From Sphingomonas dokdonensis (GTDB taxonomy: Bacteria; Pseudomonadota; Alphaproteobacteria; Sphingomonadales; Sphingomonadaceae): a stretch of DNA of 64,000 nt. The notes beneath the pieces were generated by a model. The model was not told the origin of the DNA and made no database searches. It worked only from the letters and a program-made list of their open reading frames with translations. The DNA is taken from assembly GCF_002197685.1 (NCBI RefSeq), contig NZ_NBBI01000001.1, forward strand, positions 1 through 64,000. The letters are read 5' to 3'. The translations under genes were made by a program, and so were the position numbers. Shown here in pieces: positions 1 through 9,383 of this stretch (positions are counted from its first letter, which is position 1; the number at the start of each line of letters is the position of its first letter).

Positions 1-75
1 CTTGATAGATCGGATGTGGAAGTGCGGTAACGCATGGAGCTAACCGATACTAATCGTCCTATTCGCGCTTGAGAG
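1..75 (+). rRNA. rrl: 23S rRNA, 3' end (partial)
   Basis: The first ~75 bases match the conserved end of bacterial 23S rRNA (the stretch 'gagctaaccgatactaat' close to the 3' terminus). The gene starts outside the window and its exact last base is approximate. It is followed by 5S rRNA and an initiator tRNA, the usual tail of an alphaproteobacterial rrn operon. Confidence 0.93.
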
Positions 76-190
76 TTCCACCATCAACAACAGCGTTGGT
101 GCTGCGATGATCAAGTCAGACGCCAGAAACAACCATTACACATCGTAAAGTGTGCATCGATTTTAGAACCGTACAACCGCCAGCTTCATT

Positions 191-306
191 GCCTGGTGAC
201 CATAGCGTCGGTGTCCCACCCGATCCCATCTCGAACTCGGCCGTGAAACCCGACTGCGCCAATGGTACTATCGCCTAAGCGATGGAAGAGTAGGGCGTCG
301 CCAGGC
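191..306 (+). rRNA. rrf: 5S rRNA
   Basis: About 116 bases whose ends pair ('gcctggtgac' with 'gtcgccaggc') and which carry the conserved 5S core 'cccgatcccatctcgaac' and a 3' 'agtagggcgtcgccaggc'. It lies ~115 bp after the 23S end and before tRNA-fMet. The ends are judged from the terminal helix. Confidence 0.95.
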
Positions 307-430
307 ATTGCAGCTTGCGGTTGTACGTAAAACGAACCCATTCACAAACGTCCGTCCAACAAGGACACACCGTCGCCTCCGCCACAACGCGGAGGCGTTC
401 GTGTTTCCCCAAACGGACCACATACGGTGA

Positions 431-507
<77 letters not shown>

Positions 508-519
508 CCATTATAGAGC

Positions 520-552
520 ACGACACGCCGCCCTTCGAGGCGGCGTTGTCGT
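520..552 (+). terminator. Stem-loop after tRNA-fMet, probable rrn operon terminator
   Basis: Nearly perfect inverted repeat: acgaca-cgccgcc, loop cttcga, ggcggcg-ttgtcgt. It lies 12 bp after the tRNA CCA. There is no long T tract (only 'ttgtcgtt'), so factor-independent strength is uncertain. An analogous hairpin follows the repeat copy near 22.1 kb. Confidence 0.6.
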
Positions 553-768
553 TCGTGGCCCAGGTGATCAGATCCGAGACCTTCGCCACCAACTCGGCCT
601 CAGCGCCATCCTCGCCGTCTGAGTAGAACGTCACCCTCTCCATGAGCGTTGACAGGTGACATCTGCGTTGCCGCGGCTCTTATGATTGAGTCGTCACAGC
701 TTACTGCTCAACCTTAGCAAGACAATCGCGGCACCAGATGGCCGCTGAGAACCATACTTGAATGTCTC

Positions 769-860
769 ATCTCGGGAAGGTTGCGCATCGCCAGTGCGAC
801 CCGGTCGCCCGGGGCGACGCTCCGCGCCTCCAGATGCTGCGCAAGCGCAGCCACCGCGCG
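769..860 (-). pseudogene. Remnant of an AMP-dependent acyl-CoA synthetase
   Basis: Read on the minus strand, about 30 codons give VAALAQHLEARSVAPGDRVA followed by LAMRNLPEM. This is characteristic of the N-terminal part of acyl-CoA synthetases/AMP ligases ('GV.PGDRVA..M.N.PE'). A stop lies just upstream in the same frame, and no further ligase sequence is seen, so this is a fragment. The rest of 553-1204 shows nothing I can support beyond this and the small ORF. Its position beside hydrolase and monooxygenase genes suggests that a larger catabolic cluster was eroded here. Confidence 0.6.
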
Positions 861-1204
861 GAATCATGCGGCATGTGATCCGGTCCTCTTCAAGGATCAC
901 GAACGTCTGCTCACCATGGCTGCGAGCGTGCGAGGCGCGATGGGTGAGCGTGTGTGGCGCATGTTTCCAGACCGGCGTCCGGACCCCGTCGATCACCGCA
1001 TCCACGATCTCGTGCGATCTCGTGCGATCCGTCTGAGCCGCAGAGCAGGGCGGTGCCTCGATCCAGCGACAAGGCCGGCCACCCGTCTGCTACCTTTTCG
1101 ATTGCAGATACCGGTACGCACTCCCAAGATAATGGTCGCTGCGACTTTACACCGCTCAGGAGTGGATTAGTCAACGTGTGATCTACGGCAATGGTGGACT
1201 CGGT

Positions 1205-2407
1205 ATGGTGAGTATGGACGGCTTCGATGAAGACAGGTTGCGCCGCCTGGCCGCGCATTTTCGGACCCGGTATATCGATCGCGGCATGCTGCCCCATGTG
1301 CAGTTGCTCGTCGCGCGCGAGGGCCGGATTGTTCACCGATCCGGCGCCGGAACGGCGCGGTCGGATGGTACCCCGCTCCGCGACGATGCCATTTTCCGGA
1401 TCGCATCGATGACCAAGCCGCTGACCGCGGTTGCCTTCATGGCGCTGGTCGAGGAAGGGCGTGTCGCGCTCGACGATCCGGTCGCCGATGTGATTCCTGA
1501 ATTCGCCGATCTTCGCGTGTTCGAAAGCGGTGGCGGCGATGTGCCGTGGATCACGCGACCGGCGCCGCCGATGCGCATGATCGACCTGCTTCGGCACACG
1601 TCGGGGCTGACCTACGGCTTTCTCAGCCGGACCAACGTCGATGCCGCTTATCGCGCGGCCCGGCTATTGTCGCCCGGCGGGGAGCGGGACGACGATGCGT
1701 TCGTCGCCGCGCTGGCGCAAATTCCCCTGGAGTTCGCGCCGGGGACCGCGTGGAATTACTCGGTATCGACCGACGTTCTGGGCATCGTCGTCGCGCGGCT
1801 GGAAGGGACCACGCTCGACACGGTGCTGCAGCGCCGGATCCTTGCGCCGCTCGGCATGGACGACACGTTCTTCCACTGCCCGCCCGACAAGGTCGACCGA
1901 CTCACCGATGCGTGGATGATGACCCCGGCGGGTGCCAAGGTGATCGATCGCGGCTCGGATGGCCGCGCGACGCGAGAGCCCCTGCTGAAGGCGGGCGGCG
2001 GCGGCCTGTTATCGACGACCGGTGACTATCACCGCTTTTGCGCGATGATGCTGGGGGGAGGCGTACTTGACGGCGCGCGCGTGATCGGGCGCAAGACGAT
2101 TGATCTGATGACGCGCAATCACCTGCCCGGCGGTGCCGATCTTGCCACGATCGCGCGCGCGCCGATCGCGGATTCCGGATCGGGCGGCCCTGGCTTCGGC
2201 CTCGGCGTGGCCGTGACGGTCGATCCCGCGCGTACAATGGTGCCGGGTTCTGCGGGCGAGTATTTCTGGAGCGGGATCTATTCGACGCAGTTCTTCATCG
2301 ATCCGGTGGAGCGGATCCATGCGATCCTGATGACGCAACAGATGCCGGTGCCCAGCATTCCCGTGCGCCGCGATTTTCGCACCATGGTTTACGCTGCTCT
2401 GGCTTGA
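1205..2407 (+). CDS. Serine hydrolase, beta-lactamase class C / family VIII esterase type
   Basis: A 400-residue protein with the class C signature: SMTK at about residues 68-71 (nucleophile Ser and Lys) and a Tyr in NYSV near residue 185, the usual YxN position. The conserved 'LLRHTSGL' lies near 128-135. Such proteins are esterases, transesterases or D-aminopeptidases and only rarely beta-lactamases. No signal peptide is evident, so it is probably cytoplasmic. I chose ATG 1205; an in-frame GTG at 1178 is the alternative, and neither has a strong ribosome site. The convergent neighbours are a Baeyer-Villiger-type monooxygenase and an SDR, so a role in hydrolysing the ester or lactone made by the monooxygenase is a reasonable inference. 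Confidence 0.88.
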   Translation: MVSMDGFDEDRLRRLAAHFRTRYIDRGMLPHVQLLVAREGRIVHRSGAGTARSDGTPLRDDAIFRIASMTKPLTAVAFMALVEEGRVALDDPVADVIPEFADLRVFESGGGDVPWITRPAPPMRMIDLLRHTSGLTYGFLSRTNVDAAYRAARLLSPGGERDDDAFVAALAQIPLEFAPGTAWNYSVSTDVLGIVVARLEGTTLDTVLQRRILAPLGMDDTFFHCPPDKVDRLTDAWMMTPAGAKVIDRGSDGRATREPLLKAGGGGLLSTTGDYHRFCAMMLGGGVLDGARVIGRKTIDLMTRNHLPGGADLATIARAPIADSGSGGPGFGLGVAVTVDPARTMVPGSAGEYFWSGIYSTQFFIDPVERIHAILMTQQMPVPSIPVRRDFRTMVYAALA

Positions 2408-2418
2408 GGCGCGAAAAG

Positions 2419-2442
2419 GGGCGGGGCGTCGCTGCCCCGCCC
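2419..2442. terminator. GC-rich hairpin between convergent genes
   Basis: Stem ggcggggc / gccccgcc with a 6-nt loop (gtcgct), lying between the stop of the serine hydrolase (2407) and the stop of the convergent monooxygenase (2462). It has an A run on its left side (gcgaaaagg), so it could terminate the minus-strand gene as well. Confidence 0.55.
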
Positions 2443-2461
2443 GATCCCCATGTACGTTCGG

Positions 2462-3964
2462 CTATTCGGCGGCCTCGAACGCCATCGGCGCCGCGGTACG
2501 CCACGGCTGCCCCGCCTTGACGAGTCGGAGCACGCCGTCTGCGATCGGCTCCTTCAGCATGATACGCCGATCGGTGACATAATCCTGGTGAACCTGCCAC
2601 GGATGCTCGATGCCCTGCCGCGGCATGTCGTCGCGCGCGCGCACGACATAGCCGGAGGTGAAGGTCTGCATCCATGTCGTCTTCATCGACGCCACGTGCG
2701 CCGCCGGTACCGCGATATCCGCACCGCGCCGATCGAGCTCCTTTAGCACACGCACCATGTAACGCGCCGCCAGATCCGCCTTCAGCGTCCACGACGACCC
2801 CGTATAGCCGAACACGAGGCTGAAGTTCGGGATGTTGGAGTACATTGCGCCCTTGTAGATCACCGTATCCTTGAGGTTCGCCGGCTCGCCGTCGACGCTT
2901 AGCGCAACGCCGCCGCCGCGCAGCAGCTTCAGGCCGGTCGCCGTGACGATGATGTCAGCCTCCAGGACGCGGCCCGACGCCAGCTTCACCCCTTCGGGCA
3001 CGAAGCGGTCGACCGTGTCGGTCACCACCGATGCCTTGCCGCGGTGGATGGCCTTGTAGAAGTCGCCGTCGGGCGCCAGGCAGATGCGCTGTTCCCACGG
3101 CTGGTGCTTCGGGGTGAAGTGGGAAATGTCATACCCCTTGGGCAGCGACATCTTGGCCATGCCGATCAGCATCGGGCGCGCCTTGCTGGGATCCTGCATC
3201 ATCCGCTGGCGCATCTTGCGGGACATGAGCACGTTCTTCCATCGCACCGCGATGCCGGCCAGGTTATGCGGCAGCAGCGTCTTGAGCCGATTGGCGTGCT
3301 TGTCGCGTCCCGGCCGCGCGACGATGTAGCTCGGGGAGCGCTGCAGCATGGTCACGTGCGCGGCGGTCTGCGCCATGGTCGGGATCAGCGTCACGGCCGT
3401 CGCGCCCGATCCGATCACCAGCACATTCTTGCCCGTGTAATCCAGCCTCTCCGGCCAGAATTGCGGATGAACGACCTGCCCGGCGAAATCCTCCTGACCT
3501 TCGAACACGGGCGCGTGGCCCTTATCATAGTCGTAATAGCCCGATCCCATATAGAGGTATCGAGCGGCGAAGACGACGCGGGTGCCATCCTTGCGTTCGG
3601 CACAGACGCGCCAGCGAGCACGGTCGCTCGACCAGTCGGCGCTGATCACGCGGTGTCCAAGCCGCAGGTGCGGGCGGATGCCGAACCGGTCGATCGTCGC
3701 CGCGATATAATCCTTGATCTTGCCACCGGCGGCGATCGCATCCTTGTCGCGCCAGGGATGCAGCGAAAAGCCCAAGGTGTGCATGTCGCTGTCCGAGCGG
3801 ATGCCGGGATAGCGGAACAGATCCCACGTGCCGCCCACGTCGTCGCGCCCTTCCAGCACCACATAGCTTTTCCGCGGCGCCTTCTTGGCCAGCCACGCTG
3901 CGCCGCTGACCCCCGAAAGGCCCGCGCCAACAACGACGACGTCGACGCCGATTTCATCCATCAT
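2462..3964 (-). CDS. Flavin-containing monooxygenase, Baeyer-Villiger type
   Basis: A 500-residue FAD/NAD(P)H enzyme. It has an N-terminal Rossmann motif GAGLSG (residues ~13-18), the type I Baeyer-Villiger fingerprint FxGxxxHxxxW intact as FAGQVVHPQFW (~160-170), and a second nucleotide-binding motif GSGATA (~185-190). Family members insert oxygen next to a ketone carbonyl to make esters or lactones, or oxidise heteroatoms. The start at ATG 3964 is preceded by GGGAG on the minus strand; a second ATG follows at once at 3961. It lies 103 bp downstream of an SDR on the same strand and faces a serine hydrolase. Substrate cannot be told from sequence. Confidence 0.93.
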   Translation of the reverse strand: MMDEIGVDVVVVGAGLSGVSGAAWLAKKAPRKSYVVLEGRDDVGGTWDLFRYPGIRSDSDMHTLGFSLHPWRDKDAIAAGGKIKDYIAATIDRFGIRPHLRLGHRVISADWSSDRARWRVCAERKDGTRVVFAARYLYMGSGYYDYDKGHAPVFEGQEDFAGQVVHPQFWPERLDYTGKNVLVIGSGATAVTLIPTMAQTAAHVTMLQRSPSYIVARPGRDKHANRLKTLLPHNLAGIAVRWKNVLMSRKMRQRMMQDPSKARPMLIGMAKMSLPKGYDISHFTPKHQPWEQRICLAPDGDFYKAIHRGKASVVTDTVDRFVPEGVKLASGRVLEADIIVTATGLKLLRGGGVALSVDGEPANLKDTVIYKGAMYSNIPNFSLVFGYTGSSWTLKADLAARYMVRVLKELDRRGADIAVPAAHVASMKTTWMQTFTSGYVVRARDDMPRQGIEHPWQVHQDYVTDRRIMLKEPIADGVLRLVKAGQPWRTAAPMAFEAAE

Positions 3965-4067
3965 CCCACTCCCATCCCTCGCCGCAATGTGCCCCCGGAA
4001 CGCATCGTCTGCGCACAGCAAGGTTCCGGTCAGATCATCGATCTCAAACCATACCGAGTTCTTTGTT

Positions 4068-4895
4068 TCAGTTCAATTGAGTTGGTCGCGAGATCGTGGC
4101 GGCGGCCGCTTGGGCGGCGGCCGGGCGCGGAGTCTGGGGGTGAACGGCGGTAAGTCCGCCATCGATAGCGATCGCCTGCCCGTTGATGAAGGACGCCGCG
4201 TCCGAGGTCAGGAACAATGCCAGTCCGGCGACCTCGTCGGGCTGTCCGGGGCGGCGGGATAGGTTGGTCGAGCCGACCATGTTGCCGAAGCCGGCGGCCC
4301 GGGCCTGGTCGATACGCCGCTTGGTCATGTTGGTTTCGATCAGCCCCGGGCAGATCGCGTTGATCCGCACCTTGGTACCGGCGAACTCCAGCGCGGCGAC
4401 CTTCACCAGATTGACCACGCCAGCCTTGGATGCCGAATACGCGGCCGGTCCGGCGCCGCCGCGCAGCCCGGCTACCGACGCTGTGCATGTTATTGCGCCG
4501 CCGCCGTTAGTGCCGATTACGGGGGCGGCGTGCTTGATCGCGAGCGCCGGCCCGACCAGGTTAACGCGCAGCACCTCCAGCCATTGCGCGGAATCCGCCT
4601 CGCTCAGCGGGACCAGCCCGCCGGTGATCCCGGCATTGGCGAAGAAGCCGCGCAGCGTGCCGTGGCGCGATGCTTGCGCGATCAGCGCGGCGACATGTGC
4701 TTCGTCGCCGGCATCCCCGCGCAGCGCGGTGCAAGTGCCCGGCGGGGCTTCGGCGGCAACGGCCTCTACGCCGTCCGCGATATCGCTCGCGATCACCGTT
4801 GCGCCGGCTTGGGTGAAGGCGGTGACGCTTGCGCGCCCAATCCCAGAGGCTGCGCCGGTTACGATAACCACCGAACCCGTCCACTCGTTCTGCAT
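4068..4895 (-). CDS. Short-chain dehydrogenase/reductase (SDR)
   Basis: A 275-residue classical SDR. It has the NAD(P)-binding TGAASGIG near residues 14-21, the family active-site YSASK in the second half, and a C-terminal region GGLTAVHPQTP following 'AIAIDGG'. It would interconvert an alcohol and a ketone. The start at ATG 4895 is chosen because AAGGAGAG lies about 6 bp upstream; an upstream in-frame ATG at 4940 lacks such a site. It is the first gene of a likely two-gene operon with the Baeyer-Villiger monooxygenase and is divergent from a tandem-TetR regulator, whose product is the obvious candidate controller. Confidence 0.93.
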   Translation of the reverse strand: MQNEWTGSVVIVTGAASGIGRASVTAFTQAGATVIASDIADGVEAVAAEAPPGTCTALRGDAGDEAHVAALIAQASRHGTLRGFFANAGITGGLVPLSEADSAQWLEVLRVNLVGPALAIKHAAPVIGTNGGGAITCTASVAGLRGGAGPAAYSASKAGVVNLVKVAALEFAGTKVRINAICPGLIETNMTKRRIDQARAAGFGNMVGSTNLSRRPGQPDEVAGLALFLTSDAASFINGQAIAIDGGLTAVHPQTPRPAAAQAAAATISRPTQLN

Positions 4896-4952
4896 GCCCA
4901 CTCTCCTTGCCATACCGATTTCTTTGTTCCTGTTTTGCATAGCTGAGGGGCG

Positions 4953-4993
4953 AGCACAATCGGGTTGCCATGACGATCGCGGGGGATTGTGCT
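4953..4993. promoter_or_regulatory. Inverted repeat in the SDR / tandem-TetR intergenic region
   Basis: Perfect 9-bp arms agcacaatc (4953-4961) and gattgtgct (4985-4993), separated by 23 bp, lie in the ~110 bp between divergent starts 4895 and 5007. TetR regulators typically bind inverted repeats next to their own gene, and a regulator with two TetR units could plausibly occupy two spaced half-sites. That it is an operator is inference. Confidence 0.5.
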
Positions 4994-5006
4994 AGCGCGG
5001 GCCGAC

Positions 5007-6248
5007 ATGACCGAAACCGCCGCCCTCGAAAGCAAGACCGCCAAGTTCCAGGCGCGCCGTGATCGCCTGATCGATGCGGCCGCTACGCTGATCAACCAGC
5101 ATGGGCTGAAGGGCATGACGTTCGCCAATGTCGCCGCGCTGGTCGACATGAACCAGAACAGCGTCGCTTATTATTTTAAGCGCAAGGAGATGCTGGCTCA
5201 CGCCGCTTACGTCGAAACGCTGGGCCGGATCGCCGCCAAGGTGGCGGAAGCCGCGACGCGTCCGGATCCGCGCGCGCGGCTGCGCCATTATCTTCATCTC
5301 GTGTTCGTGTCGCATCGGCGCATGCTGCTGGGGCAGGATCGGCCGATGACCGTGCTGACCGGCATCAACTCTCTGCCGGAGCCCTATCGCGGCGAAACCA
5401 GCGCGCTGTACCAGTCGGTGCTGCGCGGGATGCGCGATTGGTTCGGCCCCACCGCGACGCCGGCGGAACTGGCGGTGAACACGGCGCGCGCGCATGTTGT
5501 ACTGGAAAGCGTGTTGTGGCAGCCGGTGTGGCTGCGGCTGCATGCCGTTGAGGAGTTCGACCGCGTCGAGCGGCGCATGTTCGAGCTGTGGGAGCACGGC
5601 GTGGCCCCGCTCGGCAGTGCGCTTGCCACCATGTCCTTCTCGCCGGCACCCGCGTCGGCCGGGCGCTCGGAGGTGGATGGCGACGCCTTTCTGCGCGCCG
5701 CCACCCGGCTCATCAACCGCGATGGCTATCGCGGCGCGTCGGTCGATCGCATCGCATCCGAACTGAACGTCACGAAGGGCAGTTTCTACCACCATCTCGA
5801 GGGCAAGGACGATCTCGTGCTCGCCTGTTTTGGCCGCAGCTACGATACGATTGCGCGCGCACAAGACGACGCCCAGGCAGCCGGCGGTACGATGTGGGAT
5901 CAATTGTCGCGCGCCATCACCGCGCTGATCGAGGTGCAATTCTTCAGCGACGGCCCGCTGATGCGCACCACTGCGCTCGCTGCCCTGCCAGCGGAGCATC
6001 GCGGCGAAGTGATCGCGCAGTCGAATATCCTCGCGCGCCGCTTCGCCGGCATGATCATCGACGGCATTTCCGAAGGGTCGATCACCGCCGTCGATCCGCT
6101 GATCGCCAGCCAGTGGCTGATGTCGATGCTCAATCGCGCGGTCGATCTGCACGATTGGGCCGAGCGGCTGGGCCGGGAGCGCTCCGTTGCGACCTATGCG
6201 GCGATCTTCGCGCATGGATTACTGTCGGATGCCGCACGCGCGGCGTAA
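5007..6248 (+). CDS. Transcriptional regulator with two tandem TetR domains
   Basis: A 413-residue protein. Residues ~10-60 form a TetR N-terminal helix-turn-helix (RLIDAAATLINQHGLKGMTF, then NQNSVAYYFKRKEML), followed by a ligand-type helical region. A second complete TetR head begins near residue 220 (FLRAATRLINRDGYRGASVD, then VTKGSFYHHLEGKDDL) with its own C-terminal domain. Ordinary TetR proteins are ~200 residues, so this is a duplicated or fused regulator. I prefer ATG 5007 to the GTG at 4989, which lies within an arm of the inverted repeat. It is divergent from SDR-monooxygenase and convergent with a TBDT, and probably represses this catabolic cluster. Confidence 0.92.
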   Translation: MTETAALESKTAKFQARRDRLIDAAATLINQHGLKGMTFANVAALVDMNQNSVAYYFKRKEMLAHAAYVETLGRIAAKVAEAATRPDPRARLRHYLHLVFVSHRRMLLGQDRPMTVLTGINSLPEPYRGETSALYQSVLRGMRDWFGPTATPAELAVNTARAHVVLESVLWQPVWLRLHAVEEFDRVERRMFELWEHGVAPLGSALATMSFSPAPASAGRSEVDGDAFLRAATRLINRDGYRGASVDRIASELNVTKGSFYHHLEGKDDLVLACFGRSYDTIARAQDDAQAAGGTMWDQLSRAITALIEVQFFSDGPLMRTTALAALPAEHRGEVIAQSNILARRFAGMIIDGISEGSITAVDPLIASQWLMSMLNRAVDLHDWAERLGRERSVATYAAIFAHGLLSDAARAA

Positions 6249-6266
6249 GCGCGCCCGCTCGGCGGC

Positions 6267-9200
6267 TCAGAATTTCTTCGTCACGCCGATCTTCCACTGC
6301 CGGCCAAGCGCATTGCCGGTGAACGGATCATAATTGAGGTCGAGCCGCGCGAAGCTGGGATCGCGATCGGTGATGTTGAGCACCGACAGGCTGATCGTCG
6401 TTCCCTCGATCGGCTCCGCCCGCAGCGTGAAATCGACCGTTGACCAAGCGCCGATCTTCTTGCCGCGCGCGATGACCGGCGCGCCCGGCAGTTCGACGCG
6501 CGGCGCAAACGGCGCGGTGCGCTGATCGACGTAGCTGTCGACATAGTTGAAGGTGAAGCGGCCATCTATTCCGTCGACCCCGAATTGCGCATAGGCCTGC
6601 CCACGCCAGCGCGGGATCGGATAGGCACTGGTCTGGTAATTGAGCTTGCCCACCGCATCGAACGTCGGCTGGACCAGCACGCCCTCGACCACCTGATCGC
6701 TGATCTTGTAATCGATGACATAGGTGGCGGTGACGCCCAATCCCAGCCTGCCGCCGAGCACGTCCTCCTGATCATAATTGGCCAGGATATCGAGCCCGGA
6801 ATTGGTCACCTTCGCGCCGTTCAGATAGAAGGTGTCGAGCCGCGCGACATTGTTGATCGCGCACGCGCCGTCGAAGGCGAAGCGGGCGCGTAGCGCGGCA
6901 AAGGCCGGGTTGTTGCAATTCGCAGATCCGCTGGCACCGAAGAAGGCATTGGTGATGCCGGATACCGGATCGGCGACGATCAGGTCGGTCAGTTCGTAGC
7001 GGAAATAGTCGACGCTCAGGCTCACGCCGCCGAGCTTGACGATCGCACCGGCCGAATAGTTGGTGGCCTTTTCCGGGCGTAGATTGGGATTGTTATAGAC
7101 GCGCACCGCGCGCGACGAATTGCCGATCACCTGCAACGAGGTGACGTAGCCGTCCTGTAGCAGCGTATCGGGCGGGCCGCGGAACGTAGTGCCGACCGAG
7201 CCGCGCAAGGCCAGCCAGTCGGTCGTCTGCCAGCGCAGCGTCGCCTTCGGATTGAAGGTCGAGCCGACCCCGCCGCCATAATCCTCGTACCGCGCGGCGA
7301 GCTGCAGATCGAGCGTGTTCAAGATCGGCGCACGCAGCTCGGCGAACAGCGCATATACGTCGCCGTTGACGGCGAGCGGCCGGCTGGAGCCTAGATAGGC
7401 GAGCGGCCCGGATTGCGGCGAGCAGGTGACGTTGCCGGTGATCGGCGTGTCACGGCACGGATTGATCTCGAGGTTGTTGAAAGCGCCCTGCATCGAATTA
7501 TAGGTCTCGCGGCGATATTGCCCGCCGACCGCGAACGCGACATCGCCGCCTGGCAGCGTCAGCGGCGTACGGCCGCTGATCGATGCCTCGCCGACGAACA
7601 ACCGCGTCCTGGTCGTGGTGCGCGACCGTTCGTACAACCATTGTGAAAGCGCCGACGAGTTGGCGACCGATGCATTGTAGCCCGGATTGGCGACGCCGGT
7701 AACGACATTGCGCTCGATGGCGTTGGAAAAGGGATTGAGGAACTGGCATCCGTTGGTGCCCGCCGCGCCGCTGATGCGGTTGCAATCGGGCCCGCCGAAG
7801 CCGCGCAGCGCCAGCTGCACTCGATCGACGATCGTGTCGAGGTTCGACGTTTGGCGCGTATATTGATGAAACATGCCGGAGACATCGAAATTAAGTGCAT
7901 CGCTCAACGCGCCGGTCAGTGCGCCGGTGAAGCGCATCGATTCGGATTCGCGCCAGCCCGAACTGTCGACGCCATTGGCGCCGCCGAGCAGGAACGGGCG
8001 GAACAGCAAGGCCGGGAAGGTCGCGCCAGCGACCGGAATTCTCGACACGCTGGTCGGCAGGCTTCCGGGGTTGGCGGCAGCATAAGCGGCATAGCCGGGG
8101 TTGCTGGTCGGCACGAAGAAGCCGGGCTGTGCCGTCGCGCCGAACGCGGCGGGCAACGTATAGGGCGAAGGGCGCTGCAGGATCGTGAAGGACGGCGAGC
8201 TGCGCTGGTGCGGCACCTGCGACCAGCCGTATAGCGCGGTCACCTCCAGCTCGACGTCCGGCGTCAGGTCGACGCCGACCTCCAGATACGCCTGCAGCCG
8301 ATCCTCGGTATCGGTCAGCGCGTTGAAGCCGAGATATTGATTGCCGCACCGCTGGTTGGGTACGCCGTTGCTCGCCAGCGCGACCCCGCCCAGCGGCACG
8401 CAGCCGGCGTCGAGCCGTAAACCGCCGGCTGCCTGGCCATTGCCGAACACCGGCAGGAACACGCCGGGGTTGCCGCTTTGAGTGAATCCGTTCTCGGGAC
8501 TGCTGGTGTAGGGCCCGATCGCGAAGTCACGGTCGGTGACCATCAACTCGCTGCGATGCTGATAACCGAACGAGGCGAGCACCCGCAGCGCCCCTTCATT
8601 GTGGCCGAAGGCGGCGCTTGCGGTCCAATCGCCACCGGACCCGCGGATGCCCTTATAGTCGCCGCTGACCACCAGCCCCTTGAGCGACCGATTGGTGATG
8701 AAATTGACCACGCCCGCGATCGCATCTGATCCGTAGGTGGCGGCAGCGCCGTCCTTGAGGATGTCGATGCGGCCGATCGCGGCGAGCGGGAGAAGGTTGA
8801 CGTCCACTGTCGGAACGCCGTTGCCGGCGCGCACCAGCCGGCGGCTGTTGAGCAACACCAGCGTGCGCGACGGTCCCAGCCCGCGCAGGTTTATGCTGGC
8901 GATCCCTTCGGCGCCCTGGCTGCGATTGTCGAACTGGTTCGAATCGCCCAGCGTGCCATTCGCGACCGGCAGCGCCTTCAGCAGCTCCACGACGCTCGGG
9001 CTGCCCTGCCGCTGGAGCTCGCCGGCGGTGATCACATCCACCGGCAGGGCGGCATCCTCCTTCTGCCCGCGGATCAGCGAGCCGGTGACGATGATGTCCT
9101 GGGCGACGCGATCGTCGAGCGGCGGCTGAACCGCCGTCGATTGCGGCGGTGTCACCGAGGGCGCGGGAGCAGGTACCGTTCCGGCCGGTGGTACCGCCAG

Positions 9201-9284
9201 ATCACCGACCTGGGCGAGGGCAGGCAGGGGTGACAGAATGGTCAGCAGGGCGCCGCTTGTGAGCAGGCAGGAACGCAGCCGCAT
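6267..9284 (-). CDS. TonB-dependent outer-membrane receptor
   Basis: About 1005 residues. The start at ATG 9284 is set by AAGGAG 6 bp upstream. It has a signal peptide ending near LPALAQ, then a plug domain (ITVTG-like 'DIIVTGSLIRG', 'INLRGLGPSRTLVLLN', 'YGSDAIAGVVNFIT') and a long beta-barrel ending in the aromatic residue expected of an outer-membrane protein (KIGVTKKF). It actively imports a bulky substrate using TonB energy. It follows a GPH-type transporter on the same strand (100-bp gap), suggesting outer- and inner-membrane uptake steps for the substrate of the adjacent oxidation genes. The plug type is common in sphingomonads; the ligand is unknown. Confidence 0.95.
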   Translation of the reverse strand: MRLRSCLLTSGALLTILSPLPALAQVGDLAVPPAGTVPAPAPSVTPPQSTAVQPPLDDRVAQDIIVTGSLIRGQKEDAALPVDVITAGELQRQGSPSVVELLKALPVANGTLGDSNQFDNRSQGAEGIASINLRGLGPSRTLVLLNSRRLVRAGNGVPTVDVNLLPLAAIGRIDILKDGAAATYGSDAIAGVVNFITNRSLKGLVVSGDYKGIRGSGGDWTASAAFGHNEGALRVLASFGYQHRSELMVTDRDFAIGPYTSSPENGFTQSGNPGVFLPVFGNGQAAGGLRLDAGCVPLGGVALASNGVPNQRCGNQYLGFNALTDTEDRLQAYLEVGVDLTPDVELEVTALYGWSQVPHQRSSPSFTILQRPSPYTLPAAFGATAQPGFFVPTSNPGYAAYAAANPGSLPTSVSRIPVAGATFPALLFRPFLLGGANGVDSSGWRESESMRFTGALTGALSDALNFDVSGMFHQYTRQTSNLDTIVDRVQLALRGFGGPDCNRISGAAGTNGCQFLNPFSNAIERNVVTGVANPGYNASVANSSALSQWLYERSRTTTRTRLFVGEASISGRTPLTLPGGDVAFAVGGQYRRETYNSMQGAFNNLEINPCRDTPITGNVTCSPQSGPLAYLGSSRPLAVNGDVYALFAELRAPILNTLDLQLAARYEDYGGGVGSTFNPKATLRWQTTDWLALRGSVGTTFRGPPDTLLQDGYVTSLQVIGNSSRAVRVYNNPNLRPEKATNYSAGAIVKLGGVSLSVDYFRYELTDLIVADPVSGITNAFFGASGSANCNNPAFAALRARFAFDGACAINNVARLDTFYLNGAKVTNSGLDILANYDQEDVLGGRLGLGVTATYVIDYKISDQVVEGVLVQPTFDAVGKLNYQTSAYPIPRWRGQAYAQFGVDGIDGRFTFNYVDSYVDQRTAPFAPRVELPGAPVIARGKKIGAWSTVDFTLRAEPIEGTTISLSVLNITDRDPSFARLDLNYDPFTGNALGRQWKIGVTKKF

Positions 9285-9383
9285 AATCATCTCCTTGATC
9301 GGCCTCACTCTGGGGCGAGTACCGTGTTTGTTGGCTTGGGGCCGGATAGCGGTAAGGCCCGGCCAGGGATCGCCGTAGTATGG

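Noticed and set aside
4992..6215. A 407-codon minus-strand open frame
   Set aside because: Complement of the tandem-TetR gene; Arg/His/Gln-rich without motif.
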